From the NCBI GenBank assembly GCA_015061845.1, contig SUVT01000014.1, positions 1-40,961 on the forward strand: a DNA stretch of 40,961 nucleotides, written 5' to 3'. The position numbers and the translations under genes were made by a program. Shown here piece after piece: positions 33,435 through 40,961 of the stretch. The notes beneath the pieces were generated by a model. It was given only the letters and a program-made list of their open reading frames with translations. It searched no databases and was not told the origin of the DNA. Positions within the stretch are counted from its first letter, which is position 1. Each line of letters starts with the position of its first letter. This DNA is from Lentisphaerota bacterium (GTDB lineage Bacteria > Verrucomicrobiota > Lentisphaeria > Victivallales > UBA1829).

Positions 33435-33451
33435 CAGGAGTTTATCTCCTG
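33435..33451 (+). promoter_or_regulatory. Perfect hairpin between regulator and pseudopilin 4
   Basis: CAGGAG-TTTAT-CTCCTG is a perfect 6-bp stem without a T-tract, in the 141-bp gap after the regulator gene. It may be an operator or an mRNA processing/stability site. No convincing promoter was found in the rest of the gap. Confidence 0.4.
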
Positions 33452-33545
33452 TGGAGATGTATCTGGAAAATTTTTCCCGGTACGGCGATTTGTACTTTTT
33501 GATCGTTTTATAAAAAATAAAATGTAAAAAAGCAGGAGGTTCTTT

Positions 33546-34304
33546 ATGAAAGAACAGAAACAGAAAGTAAATTTTACACTGATTGAATTGCTTGTTGTAA
33601 TTGCTATTATTGCAATTCTGGCTGGAATGCTGCTGCCGGCATTGAACAATGCCCGCGGGAAAGCGCAGGCTGCCAATTGTCAGGGAAATTTAAAACAGTT
33701 GATGCAGGTTCATCTGCTTTATGCCGGAGACAGCGATGGCTGTGTTCCCGGCTTGAATGAAGACAGCGCGTATGAGGCACTTGATCTTATTTATAAAAAA
33801 GGAAATTATCTTGGTGATATTAAGATTTCAAAATGTCCTGCGGCAAAGGATTATAACACGACCAGCCTTTATTATACTTATGGCTGTCCGATGAATTTTA
33901 CTAATGATGGATGGAATGAATACAAACGTTACTATGTAAAACAATTTAAATTGGCAGGTAGTTCTCATAAGACCCGTTTTCTGACAATAAAACGGATTCG
34001 TATGGCATCAACTTTTATCTATAATGGAGACTCCTGTAAGAATCCGAAAAGCCGGACAACTCAGGGGGCAGGGATTTGGAGAGTTACAAATAATGCCGGT
34101 TATCCTGCATACTATGCACGCCATTCCAACAGAATCAATTTCAATTTTTTTGATGGACATGTAGAAGCTGTTGACGGCTTGACTTACTACAAGTATATTT
34201 CCACCGAACAGAAGAGCGATGGCGGCGCAACCGGTCAGTTTGCCCGCTGGGTGGATCAATACGGATCAGAAAACCGGAAATGGGTAGCAAACACCGGACT
34301 TTAA
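33546..34304 (+). CDS. Pseudopilin 4: prepilin-type N-terminus with H-X9-DG C-terminus
   Basis: A 252-aa protein with the leader MKEQKQKVN followed by [16 protein letters not shown]; asparagine replaces glycine at -1. After the helix come the conserved cysteine and LKQ (ANCQGNLKQ), KCPA mid-protein and [16 protein letters not shown], an exact H-X9-DG. GCAGGAGG lies just upstream of the ATG. It starts 141 bp after the GntR-type regulator and ends 18 bp before the 923-aa exported protein, repeating the pattern of the other three pseudopilins. The C-terminal tail after FDGHV is about 40 residues, longer than in pseudopilins 2 and 3. Confidence 0.9.
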   Translation: MKEQKQKVNFTLIELLVVIAIIAILAGMLLPALNNARGKAQAANCQGNLKQLMQVHLLYAGDSDGCVPGLNEDSAYEALDLIYKKGNYLGDIKISKCPAAKDYNTTSLYYTYGCPMNFTNDGWNEYKRYYVKQFKLAGSSHKTRFLTIKRIRMASTFIYNGDSCKNPKSRTTQGAGIWRVTNNAGYPAYYARHSNRINFNFFDGHVEAVDGLTYYKYISTEQKSDGGATGQFARWVDQYGSENRKWVANTGL

Positions 34305-34322
34305 TCAAAAGGAATTCTGAAA

Positions 34323-37094
34323 ATGAGAAAGATATTAACGTGTTGTTTTTGCACAGTTGCAATCGGCATATTCGGACAGAATCTTGTGAAAGAGGGGGAT
34401 TACAGCCGTTTGAAGAATCTTGACGGTTTTGCAATGACCAATGGGGCAGGCAGAATCTCTCTTTTTACAGAAGATTATACCTGGAACAAGTGCGCAAAAC
34501 TTGAGATCGTTAAAATCGTCAAAACGGCAAAAAATACAGAGATGACCGCTGCTTGCGGTTGGATCGGATGTCATTCCAGAAATGCAGGATTCGCGGTAAA
34601 ACCAAACACGACCTACCGTTTTTCCATAGAGCTGAAAGGCAGCAGGGCAATGCGCGTTTCTGTAAATACTCAACTGTGGGATAAGGGGAAAGGTGTCTGG
34701 CAGGGAAAGTCCGCAAAAAGTTCTATCGGTCAGGTGAATGTAACAACCGGATGGAAGAAGTTTGAGGGGACGTTCCGGACAAAAGCGAATACCGAAAAAG
34801 CTGCGCTTCAGATCCAGATGTGGCATGATACACAATATGGACCTCATAAATATAAAATCGGTGATTATGTTCTGATTGACAATGTGGTCATTGAGGAAGT
34901 CAATCACAAGATAATGCCGTCAGCTGTGCCGTCAGCAATACCGGAAGTCCCGGTGACAAAAGCGGTTCTGTTCTCTGAAACCGGTGCATCTGCCAGTGAT
35001 TTTACAGTTCTCCGTGAGAAAAACAAACGTTCCGATCTTACCTCTTTTTCAGTCCGCCGGAAAGGAAATGCCATTCAGATCACCATAGTATGCCGGGAAC
35101 CGGCGGCTGTAAAATCCGGAAAAGGAGTCTGGGACGGTGATGCCATTGAAATCTTTTTTGCAAGAAACGGAAAATTATTCCATTTTGCTGTCGGGGCAGG
35201 CGGTGCAGTATTTTCTACAGATAAACGCCATTGGAAAGCAGTTTGCCGCACAGAAAAGAACGGTTGGACCGTCATTGCAGAGATACCGTTTGAATCAATT
35301 GGCGGAAAACTTGAAAAAGGCGATACAATTTCTTTTAACATCGGACGTCAGCGTTTGAAAGCTAAGGAGTTTTTGACCTGGGCACCTTTGAAAGACAGTT
35401 TTCATGAGCAGGAACGTTTCGGCGTTCTTGTGATGGGGGATTATTCTGCGGCGTTTCAGAAGAAATTCGAGAAAAAAATTGCGATTCCTGACCGTGCGGC
35501 GTATGAAAAAGCCTGTGCTGAAGAAGAAAATGCCCGTTTGAAACAGAAATATGCAAAACTTTCCAATCGGAAATTTGCAGTTGCTCCGGTTTCTCCGGTA
35601 AGCAATTTTGCAGTTCCGTTTATTCCGGAAGAAGTTTTTGAACTCGTTGAAAAAATTGATCTTTCTGCCGCGGTCAATGAACGGAAAGCTCTGCCGGTTG
35701 CCATTATGAATCTGACGGACAAGCCGGCTGATTACCGGGTCATTCTGGAAACCTCTGAACACAGATACAACGGTTCTTTCGGGCTGGCTGGCTTTCCGGC
35801 AGAGAAAATCACTCAGCGGTATGCTGTCCGGTTCAAAGATAACGACAGCGATGCCGGAAGTCTACGTTTTGATCCGCTCCCGAAAATCGGAGAAGCCTGT
35901 ACTGTAACTGTTCCGCCCCGCGAAGCAGGTGTCGTCTGGTTTGATTTCAATACATCAGATGTAAAGCCCGGGGTTTACAGCGGAAGATTGCGCGTGATTC
36001 CTCTTTCCGAGCCTGCAAGCTGGACCGTGATCAATAATCAGTATCACAACCGGAAATATACCGGGGAGATGCAAGATATTCCTGTTACACTGACGGTTCA
36101 TAATGTTACTCTGCCCAAAGATCCCGTGATTCCGATGAACTTTTTCCAATGGGCGACCGCTGAAGGAATCTTTTATGGAATGGTGGAATGCGGTTCCCGT
36201 GAGTTCGGGCTTGATCCCTGGGGATTCAAATTCAAAAAGGGTGCTTCCGGAAAAATTGAAATTGACCGGAATCATCCCCGGACGCAGCTGTTGGTCAAAC
36301 TGCTCCGGCAGCAGCTTGATTGGGCGAAAAAATATAAGATCAAACCCACCTTTTTCATTGGTTTCGGGGCTTATGGAGTTTGCAAACAGATGTACGGAGC
36401 ATCAGCATGGGGGGATTGGATCCGGGGCGTAAAACAGCTTATGAATGAAAATGGCGTTTCCGACAAAGATTATATCATTGAAACATGGGATGAACCGCAG
36501 AATAAGCAGATGGCGGAAATCCTCGACAGTCATAAACGCGCCAAAAAAGCTGAGCCGACTGTCCGTTTGACAGTGACTCTTGCTCACTGGAAGCCGTCAG
36601 TTGCAAATGTGAAAGCGATGAAAGGCGTGATCGACGGCTGGTGTCTCTGGGGAACTCAATATTTTGAATCCCCCTACAGAGAAGTATTTGAGGATCATAA
36701 AAAGAGCGGAGTCATGATCAGTCATTACATGTGCAGTACCTCCATGAGAGAACATCTTGCACGGTATTACCGCCGCTTGCCGTGGACAGCTGCTTATTAC
36801 AAACTGGATGCCGCTCACATGTTCTGGTTTATTGACAACTATGGCGGCGTTGGTGCATCCGACTGGAAAGTGACCACTCGCGGGGGAATTTATTATAAAT
36901 CCTTTGATCATTACATTCCGTCGATCCGCTATATGGCGATCCGGGAAGGTGTTACAGACATCAAGTATATCTCTCTGGTCAAGGATCCGGCAAAAGCAAG
37001 AGCTTATCTGGAACGGATCTATGTAACAAATGCACATGATCCGAAAGAACCGGAACGTGTGAGGGCTGAAATCCTGAAAGGCTTCGTACAATGA
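34323..37094 (+). CDS. Exported DUF4091/GH123-like hydrolase with CBM-like domains
   Basis: A 923-aa protein with a signal peptide (about 1-19, ending IFG|QN). Residues about 20-195 resemble a CBM4/9-like domain (FRTKANTEKAALQIQMW, VLIDNVVIEEV). About 215-380 resembles a CBM9-like domain (WDGDAIEIFFARNGKLFHFAVGAGG in parts; FNIGRQRLKAKEFLTWAPL). About 400-600 is a linker with a beta domain. About 600-923 is DUF4091-like with IIETWDEPQNKQ (D723, E724), the acidic pair seen in GH123-type beta-N-acetylgalactosaminidases, and WFIDNYG. It probably cleaves amino-sugar-containing glycans outside the cytoplasm. Its TGA overlaps the ATG of the next gene (ATGA), so they are translationally coupled. Confidence 0.78.
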   Translation: MRKILTCCFCTVAIGIFGQNLVKEGDYSRLKNLDGFAMTNGAGRISLFTEDYTWNKCAKLEIVKIVKTAKNTEMTAACGWIGCHSRNAGFAVKPNTTYRFSIELKGSRAMRVSVNTQLWDKGKGVWQGKSAKSSIGQVNVTTGWKKFEGTFRTKANTEKAALQIQMWHDTQYGPHKYKIGDYVLIDNVVIEEVNHKIMPSAVPSAIPEVPVTKAVLFSETGASASDFTVLREKNKRSDLTSFSVRRKGNAIQITIVCREPAAVKSGKGVWDGDAIEIFFARNGKLFHFAVGAGGAVFSTDKRHWKAVCRTEKNGWTVIAEIPFESIGGKLEKGDTISFNIGRQRLKAKEFLTWAPLKDSFHEQERFGVLVMGDYSAAFQKKFEKKIAIPDRAAYEKACAEEENARLKQKYAKLSNRKFAVAPVSPVSNFAVPFIPEEVFELVEKIDLSAAVNERKALPVAIMNLTDKPADYRVILETSEHRYNGSFGLAGFPAEKITQRYAVRFKDNDSDAGSLRFDPLPKIGEACTVTVPPREAGVVWFDFNTSDVKPGVYSGRLRVIPLSEPASWTVINNQYHNRKYTGEMQDIPVTLTVHNVTLPKDPVIPMNFFQWATAEGIFYGMVECGSREFGLDPWGFKFKKGASGKIEIDRNHPRTQLLVKLLRQQLDWAKKYKIKPTFFIGFGAYGVCKQMYGASAWGDWIRGVKQLMNENGVSDKDYIIETWDEPQNKQMAEILDSHKRAKKAEPTVRLTVTLAHWKPSVANVKAMKGVIDGWCLWGTQYFESPYREVFEDHKKSGVMISHYMCSTSMREHLARYYRRLPWTAAYYKLDAAHMFWFIDNYGGVGASDWKVTTRGGIYYKSFDHYIPSIRYMAIREGVTDIKYISLVKDPAKARAYLERIYVTNAHDPKEPERVRAEILKGFVQ

Positions 37095-38932
37095 CGTGTT
37101 TTTTGAAAAGAATCTTTATTTTCAGCTTATTGCTTTTTAGCTCAGGTTTGGTCGCAGAACATACAATTCCGACTGTGAAAGATCGTAATGCCTGGAAAAA
37201 GTTGCAGAACCATCCGCAGTGGGATCTTCTGGTAAAACTGGCAGAAAATCAGCGGATACAAAAGCTGGAAGATCCTTTTCCATATTACATGGATTTCCGG
37301 AACAAGGGAGATCGCCGGAGTTATCAAAAACGTTTGAATGTGCTTCAGGATTTCGGTGCTTTGACAGTTGTGTATTGCGCAACAAAAGAGAAAAAGTACC
37401 TTGCCCCGATCGAATCAAGAGTCAGAATGCTTCTTGATTTGCCGACCTGGGTTTTACCGGCTCACTATGTCCCATTGAATTGTCAGACCGGAAAAACAGA
37501 TGTTATTGATATCAATGCCGCTATAATTTCCGGAGAGCTTGCAATGCTGTTGCATGTTCTCGGTCCGGATATGGATCCGGGACTGGCGGCAAGATTGAAT
37601 GCAGAACTTCTGCGCCGGATCGTGATCCCGTGGGAACAGGTTCTTGAAGGAACGCACTATGTCTATGATTGGATGGACCGTAACGATAACTGGAACGCAG
37701 TATGTATTGCCGGCTGTACGGGAACTTTCCTGATGCTTGATATTGAAAAGCAGAGAAAAGAGCGTCTGTTGGAATTGGCAATCAGGAAAAACAATCATTT
37801 TCTGCAAGGCTTCGGAAATGACGGTTACTGTTCAGAAGGTATCAGTTATTGGTATTATGGGTTCGGTCATTTTCTGCAATTTGCAGAGACGGTAAAGCGG
37901 TATAACGGCAGGAATCTTCTGACCGCTGATCCCCGGGCAGAAAGAGCTGCGATGTTTCCGGAACGGATCAGGATTTTTCCGGGCTGTTATCCGATGTATG
38001 CAGATTCCAGTTACGCAGAAAAAGTCTTTTATCTGGAACTGCGCGATATCCTTTTGGGGAAGCGGAATGGTTTTTCTGCCCGTACCGCACTGAATAAGAA
38101 TAAACAGTTATCTCAACTCATTTCCATTTTGTTTTCCCCCCGGGATGAACGCCCGGCTGATCAATCAGTATCGGAACAGAACACTATTTTCAATCAAGCC
38201 CAGGTTTATGTTGCAAGAGGGAATGCAGAATGCCGGCTGGGAGTTTCTTTCAAAGGCGGACACAACCGGGAGTTTCATAATCATAACGATGTCGGCTCTT
38301 ATGTGGTTTCTGTCGATGGAATTTCACTTGTCCTTGATCCCGGAACAGAAGTTTATACGGCACGGACCTTCAGCAATCGCCGTTATGAATCCCGGCTGAT
38401 CGGAAGTTACGGGCATAATGTTCCCCGGATCGACGGACAGGAGCAAACTCATTTGTCCGGAGAGCCGGCAGTCGGTTTCAAAGGAAAAAACAGTGCTCCG
38501 CCGGAGGCAACTTCCGCGAAAATTCTCCGTCAGAATGTTACAGCTGACAAACTCTATGTCGCAATGGATCTCCGCGCTCCGTATAACCACATCTCCGGAA
38601 TCCTGAAATTGGATCGGGAATTCCTTTTTGAACGGAGCAACGGCGGCAGATTTACTGTTACAGATTCTGCCGTCTTCGAACAGGAAAAGATTTTTGAAGG
38701 AGCTGTTATAACTGCCGGAAAAATTCAGAAATCAGGTGAAACCCGTTACCGGATCACACAAAATGGAAAATCCATTGTGCTGGAACTCATGTGTTCTGAA
38801 CCGGTTGTTTGTACCGTTGATTTGATTAAAGAAAATACATTAGGGAACCGGGTTTTCCGGAGACTCTCCTTCAGAACTCAAAAGAAATGCCGCACTGTCA
38901 AAATGCAATTCCGCTATTTCCCGGTAAAGTAA
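37091..38932 (+). CDS. Exported heparinase II/III-like lyase
   Basis: A 613-aa protein with a signal peptide (MTCFLKRIFIFSLLLFSSGL, cut near VAE). The helical domain has WVLPAHYVPLN, DWMDRNDNWNAVCIAG and GNDGYCSEGISYWYYGFGHF. The beta domain has REFHNHNDVGSY (394-405; H396 and H398 in the active-site segment), LVLDPGTEVY and SYGHNVPRIDGQEQ, matching heparinase II/III-like polysaccharide lyases. It should cleave uronic-acid-containing polysaccharide in the periplasm or outside. It is related to the signal-less protein at 26369, which suggests outside and inside steps. It overlaps the preceding gene by four bases (ATGA). Confidence 0.82.
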   Translation: MTCFLKRIFIFSLLLFSSGLVAEHTIPTVKDRNAWKKLQNHPQWDLLVKLAENQRIQKLEDPFPYYMDFRNKGDRRSYQKRLNVLQDFGALTVVYCATKEKKYLAPIESRVRMLLDLPTWVLPAHYVPLNCQTGKTDVIDINAAIISGELAMLLHVLGPDMDPGLAARLNAELLRRIVIPWEQVLEGTHYVYDWMDRNDNWNAVCIAGCTGTFLMLDIEKQRKERLLELAIRKNNHFLQGFGNDGYCSEGISYWYYGFGHFLQFAETVKRYNGRNLLTADPRAERAAMFPERIRIFPGCYPMYADSSYAEKVFYLELRDILLGKRNGFSARTALNKNKQLSQLISILFSPRDERPADQSVSEQNTIFNQAQVYVARGNAECRLGVSFKGGHNREFHNHNDVGSYVVSVDGISLVLDPGTEVYTARTFSNRRYESRLIGSYGHNVPRIDGQEQTHLSGEPAVGFKGKNSAPPEATSAKILRQNVTADKLYVAMDLRAPYNHISGILKLDREFLFERSNGGRFTVTDSAVFEQEKIFEGAVITAGKIQKSGETRYRITQNGKSIVLELMCSEPVVCTVDLIKENTLGNRVFRRLSFRTQKKCRTVKMQFRYFPVK

Positions 38933-39075
38933 TCTGTTTATGTTCGACGGAATCTTTTATCGGGGCTTATTTTTTGATTTTCCCGGAAGAAAAATTTTGA
39001 AGTCGGCTGGTTTCGGAATTACATAACAGAATTTCAATATCCTTTTTCGTAGACAAGCAGCCATTAGAGAAAAAT

Positions 39076-39109
39076 AAAACACTGCATAAGCATTCAGAAT
39101 AAGTGTTTT
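39076..39109. promoter_or_regulatory. Inverted repeat AAAACACT/AGTGTTTT upstream of the last gene
   Basis: The 8-bp arms (39076-39083 and 39102-39109) are separated by 18 bases and end 14 bases before the -35 box of the next gene. The spacing of about 2.5 helical turns between arm centres fits two half-sites of a dimeric regulator. The rest of the gap 38933-39075 shows no gene and no clear terminator. Confidence 0.35.
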
Positions 39110-39122
39110 GGTAATTTCCTGT

Positions 39123-39150
39123 TTGATTTTTGTTGAAGACCGGATATATT
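39123..39150 (+). promoter_or_regulatory. Promoter of the cytoplasmic DUF4091 gene
   Basis: TTGATT (39123-39128), a 16-base spacer and TATATT (39145-39150) lie 32 bases before the ATG. The -10 box is identical to those of the GH36 and long operons. Confidence 0.6.
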
Positions 39151-39182
39151 ACAATAAATTTTAAAGAAGAGGAGACTCTAAC

Positions 39183-40811
39183 ATGAATTTTGAATTCAAA
39201 TATGTCAGTTCTCTGGAAAAAATATTTCCGGATCAGAAAGAAATAACAGGTGAAATCAAAAAACTTTCCGCATTACGCGGGGAGACTGTCTCCTTTCAAA
39301 TCGCTTACCGCAGCGATTCTCCCATCTGGCTTACAGTGGAAACAGAATCGGAACAGGTCGAAGTCCGCGAAGTGGCTCTCGCTCCCTCCGAATTTGTCGT
39401 TGCCAATGAGCCGGATGTATTGAGGGATTCACCGGGACTTTATCCGGATCCACTGCTGCCCGTCAAAGAACCCCTCCGGATGCCGCCTGATCAGTGGCGC
39501 GCGCTTTGGGTGACGGTAAGAACTACCCCCGAAGATATGCCCGGAATCAAGAATAGCACTGTGAAACTCAGCGCAAAAAGTCTGTGGGAAAATGAGCCTG
39601 TCAAACAGGTCTGTTCTTTTCCCGTAGAAATATTGTCAGCAGTCATGCCGGAACAGAAACTCATTCATACTCAATGGTTTCACACCGATTGCATCTATAC
39701 TCATTATAAAGTTCCCTGCTGGAGTGAAAAACATTGGTATTTACTGGAGAAATATTTCCGGAATTTCACAGCTCACGGCATCAATATGCTGCTGACTCCG
39801 CTTTGGACACCGCCCCTTGATACAAAAGTCGATGGAGAACGCCCCACGGTTCAGCTGCTTGATATCGAATATGAAAACGGTGTTTTTTCTTTTGATTTTA
39901 CCCGTCTGGAACGCTGGATTGATCTTGCTTTGAAGTGCGGCGTGAAATATTTTGAGATGTCTCATCCGTTCACTCAGTGGGGGGCAAAATGCTGTCCGAA
40001 AATCATGGTGAATGTGTCCGGAAAAATGGAAAAAATGTTTGGCTGGCATACCTCTTCCCTGAGTGCGGAATATGTGGCTTTTTTGAGAACGCTTTATCCG
40101 CAGCTGCTGGCATTTCTCAAGGAAAAAGGGATTGCAGAACAATGTTATTTCCATATCTCCGATGAACCGTCTCCGGAACATCTGGAAAACTATAAAGCGT
40201 GTTCAAAAATCATCCGGGACCTGGTGGGGGATCTTCCGGTCATCGATGCTCTCTCTCATGTGGATTTTTACCTCGATGGAACCGTAAAACATCCGATCCC
40301 GGCGAACAATATGATCGAAGATTTTGTGGACGCAAAAGTCGATCCGCTTTGGACCTACTACTGCATCAGTCAGCAGAAAGATGTGCCGAACCGCTTTTTC
40401 AATTTCCCGTCATACCGGAACCGGATCATGGGAGTGCTGATGTACCGCTACGGTGTCAAAGGCTTTCTGCACTGGGGATATAATTTCTGGTACACCCAAT
40501 TTTCCCTGAAAACGGACATTGATCCGTTCACTTGCACGGATTCCGGACGGGCGTTCTGTTCCGGAGATGCTTACCTGGTTTATCCGGGCGAAAAAGGTCC
40601 GGTGGATTCCATTCGTGGAGAGATAACATTTGAAGCGTTTCAGGATTTCTGCGCTTTGCAGAAACTGGAATCTCTCATCGGCAGGGAAAAAGTTCTGCAT
40701 ATGATCCATGAAGGCTTGGATTACGAATTGAAGATGAAGCAATATCCCCGTTCAGCCGAGTGGCTTCTCAACTTACGGGAACGGGTCAATCAGGCAATCA
40801 ATAAAGCGTGA
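39183..40811 (+). CDS. Cytoplasmic DUF4091/GH123-like glycosidase
   Basis: A 542-aa protein without a signal peptide, with AGAGGAGA before the ATG. The N-terminal third is a beta-sandwich (about 1-150: RGETVSFQIAYRSDSPIWLTVE in parts). The barrel part has HTQWFHTDCIYTHYKVPCW, NMLLTPLWTPPLDT, HISDEPSPEHL (D327, E328) and GVKGFLHWGYNFWYTQ. DEP within a barrel is typical of DUF4091 and GH123, which use substrate-assisted catalysis on N-acetylhexosamines. It is related in domain type to the exported protein at 34323, so the pair may work outside and inside the cell. It has its own promoter, and a MITE copy begins 24 bases after its stop. Confidence 0.8.
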   Translation: MNFEFKYVSSLEKIFPDQKEITGEIKKLSALRGETVSFQIAYRSDSPIWLTVETESEQVEVREVALAPSEFVVANEPDVLRDSPGLYPDPLLPVKEPLRMPPDQWRALWVTVRTTPEDMPGIKNSTVKLSAKSLWENEPVKQVCSFPVEILSAVMPEQKLIHTQWFHTDCIYTHYKVPCWSEKHWYLLEKYFRNFTAHGINMLLTPLWTPPLDTKVDGERPTVQLLDIEYENGVFSFDFTRLERWIDLALKCGVKYFEMSHPFTQWGAKCCPKIMVNVSGKMEKMFGWHTSSLSAEYVAFLRTLYPQLLAFLKEKGIAEQCYFHISDEPSPEHLENYKACSKIIRDLVGDLPVIDALSHVDFYLDGTVKHPIPANNMIEDFVDAKVDPLWTYYCISQQKDVPNRFFNFPSYRNRIMGVLMYRYGVKGFLHWGYNFWYTQFSLKTDIDPFTCTDSGRAFCSGDAYLVYPGEKGPVDSIRGEITFEAFQDFCALQKLESLIGREKVLHMIHEGLDYELKMKQYPRSAEWLLNLRERVNQAINKA

Positions 40812-40834
40812 TTTTCGATAAAAATTTTATAATG

Positions 40835-40961
40835 GAGGCAATTTCAAAAGTCTTCAAAAATGGCAGAAAATTCTTGTTGCGATCTGCAAATGGAGCGTTT
40901 TCGGTGGTTACCCTGTGGGTAGCCACGCTCAAACTACCATTTCCAACTCATCAACAATCTT
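40835..40961 (+). mobile_element. MITE-like element (copy C), cut by the window end
   Basis: It begins with GAGGCAATTTCAAAAGTC and matches copy B closely over the outer 70 bases. The central hairpin block differs: GTGGTTACCC pairs with GGGTAGCCAC instead of TCCTCC with GGAGGA. The left flank AATG (40831-40834) would be the target duplication, expected again just beyond the window. Confidence 0.8.

Noticed and set aside
38933-39075. Terminator after the exported heparinase-like gene
   Set aside because: The T-rich stretch near 38970 has no stem with enough pairing before it.
1-40961. CRISPR array
   Set aside because: No series of regularly spaced short direct repeats is visible; the repeats found are dispersed elements with inverted ends.
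1-40961. tRNA or rRNA genes
   Set aside because: No GTTCGANNC-type T-arm with a matching cloverleaf and no rRNA-like stretch was noticed in the intergenic regions.

Overview
The window reads as part of the chromosome of a Lentisphaerae-type bacterium, most likely close to Victivallis (order Victivallales, gut-associated). This is inferred from gene style only. The indicators are four prepilin-type proteins with a C-terminal H-X9-DG signature, each directly upstream of a very large exported hydrolase-like protein; many hydrolase-like families typical of PVC and Bacteroidetes polysaccharide degraders (GH36-like, DUF4838, DUF4091/GH123-like, GHL6-like, heparinase II/III-like); and an ECF sigma factor/Ser-Thr kinase pair. 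There are no rRNA or tRNA genes, so the assignment is not proven.

Layout. (1) 1-3600, minus strand: an operon of a class I/II aminotransferase, KDPG aldolase and a PfkB-type 2-keto-3-deoxygluconate kinase, ending at a strong hairpin terminator, preceded by a small 2[4Fe-4S] ferredoxin with its own promoter. (2) 3854-13110, plus strand: a consensus-like promoter overlapped by a LacI-type palindrome drives a GH36-like glycosidase, pseudopilin 1, a 1368-aa exported hydrolase with a duplicated binding domain, a 42-aa ORF, a DUF4434-like protein, and then a separately promoted LacI regulator. (3) 13208-18508: a non-carbohydrate island with a gene remnant, an ECF sigma factor overlapping a membrane Ser/Thr kinase, a DUF4143 ATPase and two tandem small membrane proteins. 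It is bracketed by two oppositely oriented copies of a MITE-like element, each with an apparent 4-bp target duplication. (4) 18544-31892: an EamA transporter, then a long operon (promoter, LacI-type palindrome, GHL6-like hydrolase, LacI regulator, pseudopilin 2, DUF4838 protein, heparinase-like protein, pseudopilin 3, 964-aa exported protein) closed by a strong terminator. (5) 31896-40961: a 201-bp element with terminal inverted repeats whose right part also opens the window, a GntR-type regulator, pseudopilin 4, a 923-aa exported DUF4091 protein, an exported heparinase-like protein, a cytoplasmic DUF4091 protein, and a third MITE copy cut by the window end.

How the genes may work together: exported binding/hydrolase proteins and lyase-like proteins would release sugars, possibly unsaturated uronates. 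Cytoplasmic glycosidases would finish them, and the KDG kinase/KDPG aldolase pair would turn 2-keto-3-deoxygluconate into pyruvate and glyceraldehyde-3-phosphate. Local LacI/GntR regulators probably sense the sugars. The most intriguing pattern is the four-of-four pairing of one pseudopilin with one large exported protein 14-21 bp downstream. It suggests cargo-matched pseudopilins in a type II secretion-like or surface-display process; no secretion machinery gene lies in the window to test this.
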